A stretch of 55,229 nt of DNA from Euplotes aediculatus (lineage: Eukaryota; Ciliophora; Spirotrichea; Euplotida; Euplotidae): the NCBI GenBank assembly GCA_030463445.1, contig JAQGFW010033586.1, positions 1-55,229 of the forward strand. The letters run 5' to 3'. The number at the start of each line of letters is the position of its first letter. Positions within the stretch are counted from its first letter, which is position 1. The notes under the pieces are model-generated. The model made no database searches and was not told where the DNA came from. It saw nothing but the letters and a program-made list of their open reading frames with translations. The translations under genes and the position numbers were made by a program. Shown in pieces: positions 35,090 to 42,897 of this stretch.

Positions 35090-36460
35090 TTAAATAAAAT
35101 TGATGATTTCCTGAAAATCAGGTTTTTTGATAATATAATCTGCTACTTTATCTAAGGCTATATCTGTTGAACAAAACGAAATGCCAACACTTGCTTTGTC
35201 GGTCAAACAAATATCATTTTCACCATCGCCAATCATCATTGTATTTGAGAGTGAGATTTCATAATGCTTACAAATGTATGTTAGAGCATGGCTTTTGCAG
35301 TAGTCATGCTTACATATACTATGTGTGTGTGGAAAGAAAAACGATGGAATTTTTACTTCACCTGTTGCATAGCTTTTTGAGAATTCAAGCTCATTTGCCA
35401 AGCTAAAATCTGCATTTAATTTATTTTTGAGATGATTTGTTATAAAGTCATAGCTATCTGAAATAATACCGACAATATATCCTTGTTCTTTCAAATGTTT
35501 TACTAATTCCTTAGCATTTGGTGTACTTGGAATCGAATCTGCCACATCGAGTAACTCTTTAAGTGATTTCCCTCTCAATAGTTTAGCAATATGTTTAGTT
35601 CGCACCATTGGATTTGTCTGTACTCTACTTATTTCTTTTAATTCTGCTGAGAATCCAAATTCTTGGGCTGCTGTACGAATAAAGCTCCCTCGTGTAAGTG
35701 TGTTGTCCATGTCGAGAATGGCAATTTTCTTTTTTTCACGCAAATTTTCGATTAAGGCAAAGTCCATTTGTTCTCTTATGACTTGAATATGTTCATACAT
35801 TTTAAGGTCTTGGATGTCTCTACCATTTGATTTTGCAAGAATTACAGAAGCCACTTGCCTTGACATTTTGCCTAATGCCTCAATACTTTGCATACTATTT
35901 TCGATATGACCAATATTTACTTCTAAGATTCTGGTACCTTTCTGATACATATCAAGTAAAATACCAATATCTACACCATAACCATCCTCAAAATCTATCT
36001 CAATAAAATGGCTTTTTTTTCCAGCAATCATACCACTTAGTGGTTGATGAAAATTAGGGAATTTTGGATAAAGTATTGATAACAAAGGCTTTGCCACGAG
36101 TTCGGTTACACGGCCTGCCTGTCGAGTAAAATACGATTTCACAAAATCAGCCTCTTGATTAATGATTGGATTGCACAATAAATCGACAACATTATCAGAA
36201 TAAGTCAGAATATCAGCATCCAAAAAAACAATAATTTCGTTTTTAGCAACCAACACCCCATCTTTCATTGAGGCTCCTTTACCGAGTTTGGTACTTGTAA
36301 TTACTTTTGCTCCGTGTTTTTGGGCAATTTCTATCGTTTTATCTGCTGATTTATCGTCCACCACAATTATTTCATTGACGTTGGTTGATTTTTTTGCAAC
36401 ATCAATCACAAAACCAATGGTGACTTCTTCATTTAGAGCGGGTATTATTACAGTTATCAT
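35090..36460 (-). CDS. Fusion of a GpgS-like family 2 glycosyltransferase and a SerB-like HAD phosphatase
   Basis: I chose the ATG at 36460 (MITVIIPALNEE); a TTG five codons earlier is unlikely. Residues 1-235 form a GT-A glycosyltransferase: ALNEEVTI, IVVDDKSAD, the DAD metal motif in VFLDADIL, then AGRVTELVAKPLL, FHQPLSGM and EDGYGVDIG, all features of glucosyl-3-phosphoglycerate synthase. Residues 245-456 are a HAD phosphatase with LDMDNTLT (catalytic Asp pair), the Ser in IISDSYDF, a Lys in KHDYCKSHA and MIGDGEND. One chain could thus make glucosyl-3-phosphoglycerate and strip its phosphate to give the compatible solute glucosylglycerate. Bifunctional MpgS-MpgP fusions are known, but their phosphatase belongs to another HAD branch. 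Confidence 0.85.
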   Translation of the reverse strand: MITVIIPALNEEVTIGFVIDVAKKSTNVNEIIVVDDKSADKTIEIAQKHGAKVITSTKLGKGASMKDGVLVAKNEIIVFLDADILTYSDNVVDLLCNPIINQEADFVKSYFTRQAGRVTELVAKPLLSILYPKFPNFHQPLSGMIAGKKSHFIEIDFEDGYGVDIGILLDMYQKGTRILEVNIGHIENSMQSIEALGKMSRQVASVILAKSNGRDIQDLKMYEHIQVIREQMDFALIENLREKKKIAILDMDNTLTRGSFIRTAAQEFGFSAELKEISRVQTNPMVRTKHIAKLLRGKSLKELLDVADSIPSTPNAKELVKHLKEQGYIVGIISDSYDFITNHLKNKLNADFSLANELEFSKSYATGEVKIPSFFFPHTHSICKHDYCKSHALTYICKHYEISLSNTMMIGDGENDICLTDKASVGISFCSTDIALDKVADYIIKKPDFQEIINFI

Positions 36461-36464
36461 CTTG

Positions 36465-36695
36465 TCAGTATTCAAAGGGTAAATTATATGTGTCTCTTGC
36501 CTCGTTCAGAATTGTATAAATTTCATCCGACGAAAACAAAACTACTTTCTCAGCATTTTTTTCTTTTCTTTTTATAGTTTCAAAAATCGAATTAAATGCC
36601 CAGAACCATTTACTTCCATCTATTGCCATTTTTGCTTCCTTTTGCTGCTCAATCCCGTCAAATTCTAAAATTATTTTTCCTTCCATTTTTTTCAT
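36465..36695 (-). CDS. 76-residue cytosolic protein of unknown function
   Basis: The protein begins MKKMEGKIILEFDGIEQQKE and is a mixed alpha/beta chain with an aromatic core (SKWFWAFNSIFETIKRKE) and an acidic C-terminus (NEARDTYNLPFEY). A start at the fourth codon is also possible. I do not know its family. It lies between the usp gene and the glycosyltransferase fusion with 4-base and 18-base gaps, so it belongs to the same transcript. Confidence 0.65.
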   Translation of the reverse strand: MKKMEGKIILEFDGIEQQKEAKMAIDGSKWFWAFNSIFETIKRKEKNAEKVVLFSSDEIYTILNEARDTYNLPFEY

Positions 36696-36713
36696 TTATA
36701 TCATTTTGAATTA

Positions 36714-37709
36714 TTAAACAACCACCGACATTGTCTTACTTGTATCGTGCTGATAACCAGACATTAAGCCGATTTGAGGTAAAAGTAATTTTTCAGGAAT
36801 TTCTTTTTTTGCTTCCATCAGACGAACGTTTATTGCACCTTCGAGTTCGAGTTTAGTTACTTTCGGCTTGATACTCAACACAGGGCAAGTTGCATTGTTG
36901 ACAATTTTTTGAGCATACGAACCTATAAAGTATCTTCGCCAGTCAGCATCAATTATAGCATTGATTACTAATAAATCTGGCTTTACTTCATAGGCATATT
37001 CCAAGACATGAACGGCAAAGTTTTCGCAAAATTCTGAGCTGTAAATAACCTCTACACCATCCGCTTTCATTGTTCTTTTAAGCTCTTCAACTTTGTCAGT
37101 TATCAAATTATAGGTTTTCAAATCTTGAAAATGACTTAAACCCATTAACTCAACTTTTGAATGATTTGCTTTCAGAATTTGTGTAATTGAGCGATATTTA
37201 TCATCGACACCTTCAACATTTCTTACAGGAAAAAGAACGTGCGTAAATTCGGTTGAGGTAAATTCGGCAGGAATTGTTAAAACAGGGCAGTCAACATTTT
37301 TGATGGTGCTATAAGCATTACTACCAATAAATAAATCTCTAATACCTGACGAACCGTGCGTACCCATTACGATAATGTCGGCTTGTATTTCGGTAGATTT
37401 TTTTTCGATAGATTCGGTAACATAGCCAACATTTGTGTGCGATATTATTTCAATATTATGCGTATTTGAAAGCGAAACAGCTAAATTTTCGAGATTTTCT
37501 TTGATTAATTTTTCAATTTCGTTCCAGCCATCATACGCAATCGGTAGCGATGCATCACCAATGACGGACATATATTGCGGCACAACCACATGAAGTATGT
37601 GAAGTTTGGCCGATTGCCGTTTTGCCATCGCAACGGCAACATTCATAGCGTTATTGGCAACATCCGAAAAATCGGTTGGGAAGAGTATATTTTTTATGAT
37701 ACTAAGCAT
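36714..37709 (-). CDS. Tandem universal stress protein (two Usp domains)
   Basis: The 331-residue protein holds two Usp-fold domains. The first (residues 1-150) has ILFPTDFSDVANNAMNVA and the ATP-type loop GTHGSSGIRDLFIGSNA. The second (155-290) has VLFPVRN and GSYAQKIVNNATCPVL but an altered nucleotide loop (NAIIDADWRRYFIG). An added tail of 40 residues ends the protein. It is the first gene of a six-gene operon controlled from the operator at 37748-37807. Confidence 0.93.
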   Translation of the reverse strand: MLSIIKNILFPTDFSDVANNAMNVAVAMAKRQSAKLHILHVVVPQYMSVIGDASLPIAYDGWNEIEKLIKENLENLAVSLSNTHNIEIISHTNVGYVTESIEKKSTEIQADIIVMGTHGSSGIRDLFIGSNAYSTIKNVDCPVLTIPAEFTSTEFTHVLFPVRNVEGVDDKYRSITQILKANHSKVELMGLSHFQDLKTYNLITDKVEELKRTMKADGVEVIYSSEFCENFAVHVLEYAYEVKPDLLVINAIIDADWRRYFIGSYAQKIVNNATCPVLSIKPKVTKLELEGAINVRLMEAKKEIPEKLLLPQIGLMSGYQHDTSKTMSVVV

Positions 37710-37747
37710 ATTTTCTAAGTATTTAAGTAATAGATTTATTTAACTAT

Positions 37748-37807
37748 TACAAAGTTCGGGGTCAATACTTAGAGAGTGCTTCGGAAAATATTAGAAATTC
37801 ATTAGAA
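37748..37807 (-). promoter_or_regulatory. Operator and promoter of the usp operon (site 1)
   Basis: On the plus strand three heptamers lie in phase: CTTAGAG (37768), ATTAGAA (37790) and ATTAGAA (37801), spaced 22 and 11. Thirteen bases from the first is TACAAAG (37748-37754), the complement of CTTTGTA in the -7 region (GAACTTTG on the minus strand). The -7 lies about 40 bases from the usp start codon. The same layout recurs at 39068-39127 and 41609-41668, so it is probably the binding site of the neighbouring OmpR-type regulator. Confidence 0.8.
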
Positions 37808-38034
37808 GCATTCTTTATTCAATAATTAACTTCAAATTTTCATTTTTTAACCTAATCTTGAGCCAAATATCAAGATTTTTGCGTTCATCAATGCTCAATT
37901 CTTTATTGACATTAATTATAATAATCCAACCAAATAAAGTATTTTTGAAACCGTTAAAGAGAAGTTTCCACTATGGAAAATTTCATATTGTAATATTTTA
38001 TCTATTTTTATATTTGATTAGTATTATAAAAAGA
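37808..38034. other. Non-coding stretch between site 1 and the next gene's terminator
   Basis: The stretch is AT-rich with no start codon in a convincing frame; a 65-codon TTG frame here has no protein-like composition. I see nothing else in it. Confidence 0.5.
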
Positions 38035-38058
38035 AACCCTCAACAGATTTGTTGAAGG
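38026..38058 (-). terminator. Terminator of the coiled-coil gene
   Basis: The stem CCCTCAACA/TGTTGAAGG (38037-38045 with 38050-38058, one wobble) is followed on the minus strand by TTTCTTTTTAT. It lies 35 bases beyond the stop codon of the coiled-coil protein gene. Confidence 0.75.
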
Positions 38059-38092
38059 TCTAAAATTATGAAAAAGCTGTAATAATATTTTT

Positions 38093-39028
38093 TTAGAAAA
38101 ACCAAAAACTATCTCTCACTCTAAATTCAATTGTGCCGAGATAACTATCGTTTGTATATGCTTTTGCAGTGTAAAGACCCGGAGCGAGTTTATTTTCAAC
38201 TGTAAAATCAAAGGATACTTTTTGTGGGTTTTTGTTAAAATCCACAAATTTACTCTTATGAACTTCGATTTTTAAACCTTTATTGTTTACATCTTTTACA
38301 ATTGTTGATTCTTTCCATCCTGCAATCGGATTGTTTTTTTCGTCAGCGATAGTCAAATATATTGGCTTACTCGAAACCTCCTGCGTTTTCAAAAACTCAG
38401 GAATTGTCATCGAAATCCTCAATGTTCGGGCTTTTTTTGCTTTTGCAGTGATTTTAGTGTTTGGTTTCAAGACCTCAACTCTAAAATTATCGGCACTTGC
38501 CATATATTTAATTTCTTTCATATCAACTTTGGCATCTCTCAATTGTGATTCGAGTAAAAGTAGTTTTACTTGCAAATCCTTGTTTTCATTTCTCAATGCT
38601 AAATCAGATTCCCGTAATTCAACAAAACTTTTTTCGAGCGTAGTTTTCAAGATTTGGAGTTCGCTAATTTGGGTTTTGAGATTGTTAATTTCGCTGTTTT
38701 CTGACTCTTCGAGCATTACCAATTTATCCTGAACTTGTTTCAATGCGGCTTCTCTTCTTTTGATAATGGCATTTTTAGAAACAAGATTTGCCTCTAAATC
38801 TTGAAAGGCCAGTTTTTCATCAGTAAGCCGATTTGTGAGGGCGACCAATTCATTTTGTAAATCATTCTTTACAGCCATCAACGAATCTGCCTTGAGTGTA
38901 ATCCTGTCATTTTCTGATTTAGCTTTTTCATTTTTATTATAAAAAACGCCAAACAAACTCGCAATAGTTATAAATGCAGCCGAAGCACCGACAATCATTT
39001 TTCCTTTTAATGTTTCAGTATAACTCAT
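38093..39028 (-). CDS. Membrane-anchored coiled-coil protein with a C-terminal beta domain
   Basis: The 311-residue protein has one N-terminal transmembrane helix (residues 9-28), a heptad-rich coiled coil (30-175) and a C-terminal beta domain (185-311; FRVEVLKPNTKITAKAKKARTLR, then PKGLKIEVHK-like strands). No enzymatic motif is visible. The layout suggests a periplasmic spacer or scaffold anchored in the inner membrane. Its promoter shares the operator architecture of the usp operon, so it is a likely member of the same response. It is divergent from the two-component genes. Confidence 0.75.
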   Translation of the reverse strand: MSYTETLKGKMIVGASAAFITIASLFGVFYNKNEKAKSENDRITLKADSLMAVKNDLQNELVALTNRLTDEKLAFQDLEANLVSKNAIIKRREAALKQVQDKLVMLEESENSEINNLKTQISELQILKTTLEKSFVELRESDLALRNENKDLQVKLLLLESQLRDAKVDMKEIKYMASADNFRVEVLKPNTKITAKAKKARTLRISMTIPEFLKTQEVSSKPIYLTIADEKNNPIAGWKESTIVKDVNNKGLKIEVHKSKFVDFNKNPQKVSFDFTVENKLAPGLYTAKAYTNDSYLGTIEFRVRDSFWFF

Positions 39029-39067
39029 ATTTGTAGATATTTAAAATATTGTTAAATAATTTGATGA

Positions 39068-39127
39068 TACAAAGCTCGTCTCTACCTATTAGAGTTTTCT
39101 TAAACAAAAATTAGAAATTGATTAGAT
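39068..39127 (-). promoter_or_regulatory. Operator and promoter in the divergent region (site 3)
   Basis: The heptamers ATTAGAG (39088), ATTAGAA (39110) and ATTAGAT (39121) are spaced 22 and 11, with TACAAAG at 39068-39074, again exactly 13 bases from the first heptamer. On the minus strand the -7 is GAGCTTTG, 42 bases before the coiled-coil gene start. Because it also lies 54-113 bases upstream of the response regulator start on the plus strand, it may control both genes. Confidence 0.8.
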
Positions 39128-39180
39128 TATTTTTTTTGTGACAGAAACATCGTTCATTTGAGAAATTATTTAGAAATGTG

Positions 39181-39858
39181 ATGAGAATTTTAGTCGTTGA
39201 AGACGAACCCAAAACCCTAACAGCCATCCAACAAGGGCTACAAGAAAATTTTTATGAAGTTGATATTGCCTATGATGGTCTGATAGCCAAGCAGTTAGCC
39301 ATGAAAAATTCCTATAATTGTATTATTACTGATGTAATAATTCCGGGTTTAAATGGCAGAATGTTGGCACAGGAATTACGCCAAGCAGGAAACCAGACTC
39401 CGATTTTGATGCTTTCGGCTTTGGGCGATAGCGATGATAAGGTGGCAGGCTTTGATGCAGGTGCCGACCAATATCTGGTGAAACCTTTTCAGTTTTCCGA
39501 ACTGTTGGCAAGAGTACGAGCATTAACCAAGAGAGGCACAGATGCTTTAATCACACATGATATTTTAAAATTTGCAGACCTCGAATTGAATCTTGACACT
39601 AAAATTGTAAAAAAAGCTACCCAAGATATTGACCTTACAGCTCTCGAATTTAGGCTATTGGAATACTTTATGCGTAACCAAGGGCGAGTTTTATCAAAAA
39701 ATCAAATCGCTGACAATGTTTGGGATGTAAATTTTGATAAAGGCACAAATTATATTGAAGTTTATATCAATTATTTACGTAAAAAAATTGACAAAAATTT
39801 CGATAAAAAACTTATTCATACAGTTTTTGGGATGGGTTATATTTTGAAAGAAGAATGA
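39181..39858 (+). CDS. OmpR/PhoB-family response regulator
   Basis: From the ATG at 39181 (MRILVVEDE) it is 225 residues: a receiver domain with the acidic pair EDE, phosphoacceptor Asp51 in CIITDVIIPGLNG and Lys in LVKPFQF, then a winged-helix DNA-binding domain (LTALEFRLLEYFMRNQGRVLSK, TNYIEVYINYLRKKID, HTVFGMGYIL). The kinase gene overlaps its stop. OmpR-type regulators bind head-to-tail direct repeats of about one helical turn, which matches the 11-base-spaced heptamers at the neighbouring promoters. It is the best candidate for binding them. Confidence 0.95.
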   Translation: MRILVVEDEPKTLTAIQQGLQENFYEVDIAYDGLIAKQLAMKNSYNCIITDVIIPGLNGRMLAQELRQAGNQTPILMLSALGDSDDKVAGFDAGADQYLVKPFQFSELLARVRALTKRGTDALITHDILKFADLELNLDTKIVKKATQDIDLTALEFRLLEYFMRNQGRVLSKNQIADNVWDVNFDKGTNYIEVYINYLRKKIDKNFDKKLIHTVFGMGYILKEE

Positions 39859-41219
39859 AACTAAGGCAAAAAATAACACTACGGTTTGTGGCAGTAGTTT
39901 TGACAATTCTTACTGTAACGTTATTTTCTATGTATTTATTTACAAATTATTTTTTGGATAAAAATTTCTACCGCCGACTCAATAATAGAGCTGAAACTAT
40001 TGTAGGATGGTTGTCTCAAATCATTAATAGTCAGCAAAATACAAAGTTATTAGAAAAGCTACTAAAGACCAGAAAAGACCAATTGCCTAATGAAGAAATA
40101 ATTATTTATAATCTTCAAAATGAGGTTATTTTTGCCTCTATTTCTCAGAATCCTACTTTTATCGAACAAAGTATTTTAAATCAAATCAGACTTCAAAATA
40201 GAATACAATTTAGAGAAAAAGATTTTGATGGTGTTGGAATTATATATAAAACTTCAACCCAGCGTTATATGGTTATAGCATTGGCACAAAACCAGTATGG
40301 TCAAGATTTTTTGAAACAAATGAGGTGGATGATGATAATAATGGTAATGTTTTCAATTATTTTTATCAGCTTGATTGGGTGGTTTTATGCAAAAAAAACA
40401 CTCGAGCCTGTCGAAAAAATGGTTTTTGAGTTGAACAATATTTTTCCAAAAAACCTCAATAAAAGACTACGAAACACAAAAAACGAAGATGAAATTGATA
40501 AATTAAGCCAGACTATCAATCAACTTTTAGAAAGAGTAGAAGATGGATTGGCCTTGCAAAAAATGTTTATTGGCAATGTTTCGCATGAACTCCAAAACCC
40601 ACTAACACGCATTAGCTCTCAATTGGAAGTAAGTTTATTTAAAGAAAGAACTCCTGCCGATTATCAGAAAACTATTCATTCGGCATTAGAAGATATATCA
40701 GACTTGGTAGCACTCACTCAAAATTTATTAAAATTATCAAGAGTAACGGCCGATAACCAAGAACTTCTGGCCGAAAACATAAGACTCGATGAATTATTAT
40801 TTAATACGAGAGCATTGATATTAAAAAACTATCCAAATTATAAAATTGAAATAATTTTTGAAACGCTACCAGATGACCCCGAACATCTTTGTATCCTTGG
40901 CAATAAATCTTTGCTCAAAACGGCACTTGTCAATTTAGTACAAAATGCTTGTAAGTTTTCTTCAGATAATCACGCCTATATTACGCTTTCGGCTGGTGAA
41001 GTTAGCAAAATTATTTCTGTAAAAGACAATGGCGTTGGAATAGCTCAAACCGAAATTGAGCATATTTTTGAGCCATTCTATCGTTCAAAAAAAACAGCCC
41101 AAGCCGAAGGATACGGCATTGGGCTGTCGTTGGTTGATAGAGTTATAAAAATGCACAAAGGTATGGTCAGGGTTGAATCTACTCTTGGAATGGGTACTAC
41201 TTTTAAAATATTGTTTTAA
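39855..41219 (+). CDS. Membrane histidine kinase, partner of the upstream response regulator
   Basis: The 454-residue kinase has two transmembrane helices (residues 9-32 and about 158-178) flanking a periplasmic sensor of about 125 residues, a HAMP linker (EPVEKMVFELNNI onward), a dimerisation domain with His244 in NVSHELQNPLTRI, and an ATPase domain with the N box (VNLVQNACKFS), DNGVGIAQ and GIGLSLV. The H-box reads HELQNP, not HELRTP, but keeps the key residues. Its start overlaps the regulator stop (ATGA). The sensed signal is unknown; envelope or osmotic stress is a guess from the regulon. Confidence 0.95.
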   Translation: MKLRQKITLRFVAVVLTILTVTLFSMYLFTNYFLDKNFYRRLNNRAETIVGWLSQIINSQQNTKLLEKLLKTRKDQLPNEEIIIYNLQNEVIFASISQNPTFIEQSILNQIRLQNRIQFREKDFDGVGIIYKTSTQRYMVIALAQNQYGQDFLKQMRWMMIIMVMFSIIFISLIGWFYAKKTLEPVEKMVFELNNIFPKNLNKRLRNTKNEDEIDKLSQTINQLLERVEDGLALQKMFIGNVSHELQNPLTRISSQLEVSLFKERTPADYQKTIHSALEDISDLVALTQNLLKLSRVTADNQELLAENIRLDELLFNTRALILKNYPNYKIEIIFETLPDDPEHLCILGNKSLLKTALVNLVQNACKFSSDNHAYITLSAGEVSKIISVKDNGVGIAQTEIEHIFEPFYRSKKTAQAEGYGIGLSLVDRVIKMHKGMVRVESTLGMGTTFKILF

Positions 41220-41587
41220 ACAGTTGCTGTGATTTTTACAACTGTACCATAGATATTATTTTCTTTTAATATTTTTCTTCCGAATAAATAATGTCCTTTT
41301 GGAGCGATTATGTAGAGTCTCCCACCTCTTTGTGTTGCTAACTGACTCATTAGTTTAAGTTTTGTAGCGAGTCTTTCAGTATCATCGGTTTTCAAAACAA
41401 TTTCAAAATATGATTTTGCAAACATTAAATAGCCAGTTGCATCGGGCGTAAATTTATCGTTATCAGATTGTTTTTCGTAGGCAATTGGCTTCTTAAAACC
41501 TTTTGTATTAGCTCTTATCCTTTCAAATCCATTACTTTCTACCCATTTGACCATTATTGGATAATATTCTTGTTTAGTGATATTCAT
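41216..41587 (-). CDS. Small protein of unknown function, possibly a degenerate PD-(D/E)XK-like fold
   Basis: The 123-residue protein is soluble. The segment FTPDATGYLMF followed by YFEIVLKTDD and GGRLYIIAPKGH has the strand spacing seen in PD-(D/E)XK-type domains, but the Glu-x-Lys signature is not clean (VLK), so it may be inactive or unrelated. Its promoter carries the same operator as the usp operon, which makes it a putative member of the two-component regulon. Its 3' end overlaps the kinase gene by 4 bases. Confidence 0.6.
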   Translation of the reverse strand: MNITKQEYYPIMVKWVESNGFERIRANTKGFKKPIAYEKQSDNDKFTPDATGYLMFAKSYFEIVLKTDDTERLATKLKLMSQLATQRGGRLYIIAPKGHYLFGRKILKENNIYGTVVKITATV

Positions 41588-41608
41588 AAGATTAATATTT
41601 TGTAATGG

Positions 41609-41668
41609 TACAAATGTATTATCAAGAAATTAGGGTTTTCTTAATAAAGTATTAGAAAATCATTAGAA
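41609..41668 (-). promoter_or_regulatory. Operator and promoter of the 123-residue protein gene (site 2)
   Basis: The heptamers ATTAGGG (41629), ATTAGAA (41651) and ATTAGAA (41662) are spaced 22 and 11; TACAAAT at 41609-41615 lies 13 bases from the first. The minus-strand -7 is TACATTTG, a full TAnnTTTG match, 24 bases before the start codon. The nine bases after the first heptamer (TTTTCTTAA) are identical to those in site 3. Confidence 0.82.
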
Positions 41669-41673
41669 ATGAC

Positions 41674-41733
41674 CAATAATTAAATTCTAATAAGTCTTTA
41701 AGGGGTATCTAAAGTTAGAGGCATAGGTTTGTA
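41674..41733 (+). promoter_or_regulatory. Weaker fourth copy of the operator, on the opposite strand (site 4)
   Basis: In the plus direction the half-sites are CAATAAT (41674, weak), TTCTAAT (41685) and ATCTAAA (41707), then 13 bases to GTTTGTA (41727), with the full -7 TAGGTTTG at 41724-41731. Spacings are 11, 22 and 13, as in the other sites. It drives transcription to the right, where the next thing met is the insertion sequence at 41766. It may have served a gene that is now lost. Confidence 0.55.
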
Positions 41734-41765
41734 AAAAATCATCAAAATTAATCTGCTAATGAAAT

Positions 41766-42863
41766 TAGGACTTTCGCTTAGTAAATGTTTATAAAGCAGA
41801 AATTTGAGGTTTTCTTAATTGTAATTTCAAAAAATCTGTAAATACTCATCCATTTCTGACTTGATATAAAGTTCTTTAGCTTTAATTTTAAGAGATAACC
41901 AAGCATGATAACAACAAGCTAAGTGATTTCTTTGTGAACGAGCAGCAAGACATTGGCATTTTTCAGAACCAGTTAGCTGCTTATATGCTCTGTGAAACTC
42001 GGCACGGGCCACCCCGTTCAGCCTGCCATCTGACGGCATTACTTTCTTTTACATCTTCAGCCCAAAGGTTGTAGTCTGGAGAATTGGTAATTACCCAGTC
42101 AATGTGTCCGTCTGGGGATACTATCTTGAATAGTTTCACTAAAAAGGAAATCTCTTTTAGCTTGACCATAAGACCAACTTGAAGTGTCTTTGCAGACCAA
42201 GGTGAGTATAGCCTTGTTCTCTACTGATACTAACCGTACAATTGCTTTTCAGTGTGGTGAAAAATATCCAACCGTTTCGGTGTATTAGTTTGAGGTTATC
42301 TACCGATGAATACCGCTCGGGCGGGCGGCAGCCCCCAAAATGGTGAGTACTTTAAGCTTTTATCAGCAATAGCCTTCAGAAATATCTCCTGAAAATGGTC
42401 ATTTTTAGTTTTACTGTCAGTTTCAGGAGTGCAAATTCGATAATCAATCGGATAAAAATCGCCATCTTTACCCGATGAATATACTAAATTTACTAAACCA
42501 ATACCCTTTACAGCTCCATGTTCATTACCAGAATATTGCCGTGGCGGCGGTCCGATTCTTGACTAATTCAATAAAACGAGAATATCGCTTATCTTGTACG
42601 CTGTCATCACAAATAAGGTAATTTTCTAAATCATCTTGTTTGGATACCTATGTTTTAGTTAGCTCCCATAATTGGCATAGAGAAAAACGTTCTCGTCTTA
42701 AAAAATCATAGATAAAATCATGGCTGACATTATCTAAATGATTAGCCAAATTCGTACAAGTATAGTTGAGTAGTTTACTCAATAGATACTCAACATATTA
42801 TTTTTTGTTAGCATGAAGCTAACTTATCTATTTTTAATCTCTTTCGCAAAAGCGAAAGTCCTA
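41766..42863 (-). mobile_element. Decayed DDE-type insertion sequence with 14-bp terminal repeats
   Basis: The ends are the perfect inverted repeats TAGGACTTTCGCTT (41766-41779) and its complement (42850-42863). Between them, minus-strand fragments of one transposase can be read: CDDSVQDKRYSRFIELVK, DGDFYPIDYRI, TDSKTKNDHFQE, DNLKLIHRNGW, GHIDWVITNSPDYN and TGSEKCQC. These resemble IS4/IS701-like enzymes. The reading frame is broken in several places, and three short GC-rich blocks (42001-42022, about 42313-42336, 42539-42554) interrupt it. It is inactive. No target-site duplication is clear. Confidence 0.8.
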
Positions 42864-42897
42864 TTATATTAAAATAGTGTAAATCACATTTACTAAA

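Noticed and set aside
37858-38055. 65-codon plus-strand frame with TTG start
   Set aside because: No ATG, composition driven by AT-rich DNA, overlaps the terminator of the coiled-coil gene.
41827-42169. Two short minus-strand frames treated as genes
   Set aside because: They are pieces of the decayed transposase in different frames.
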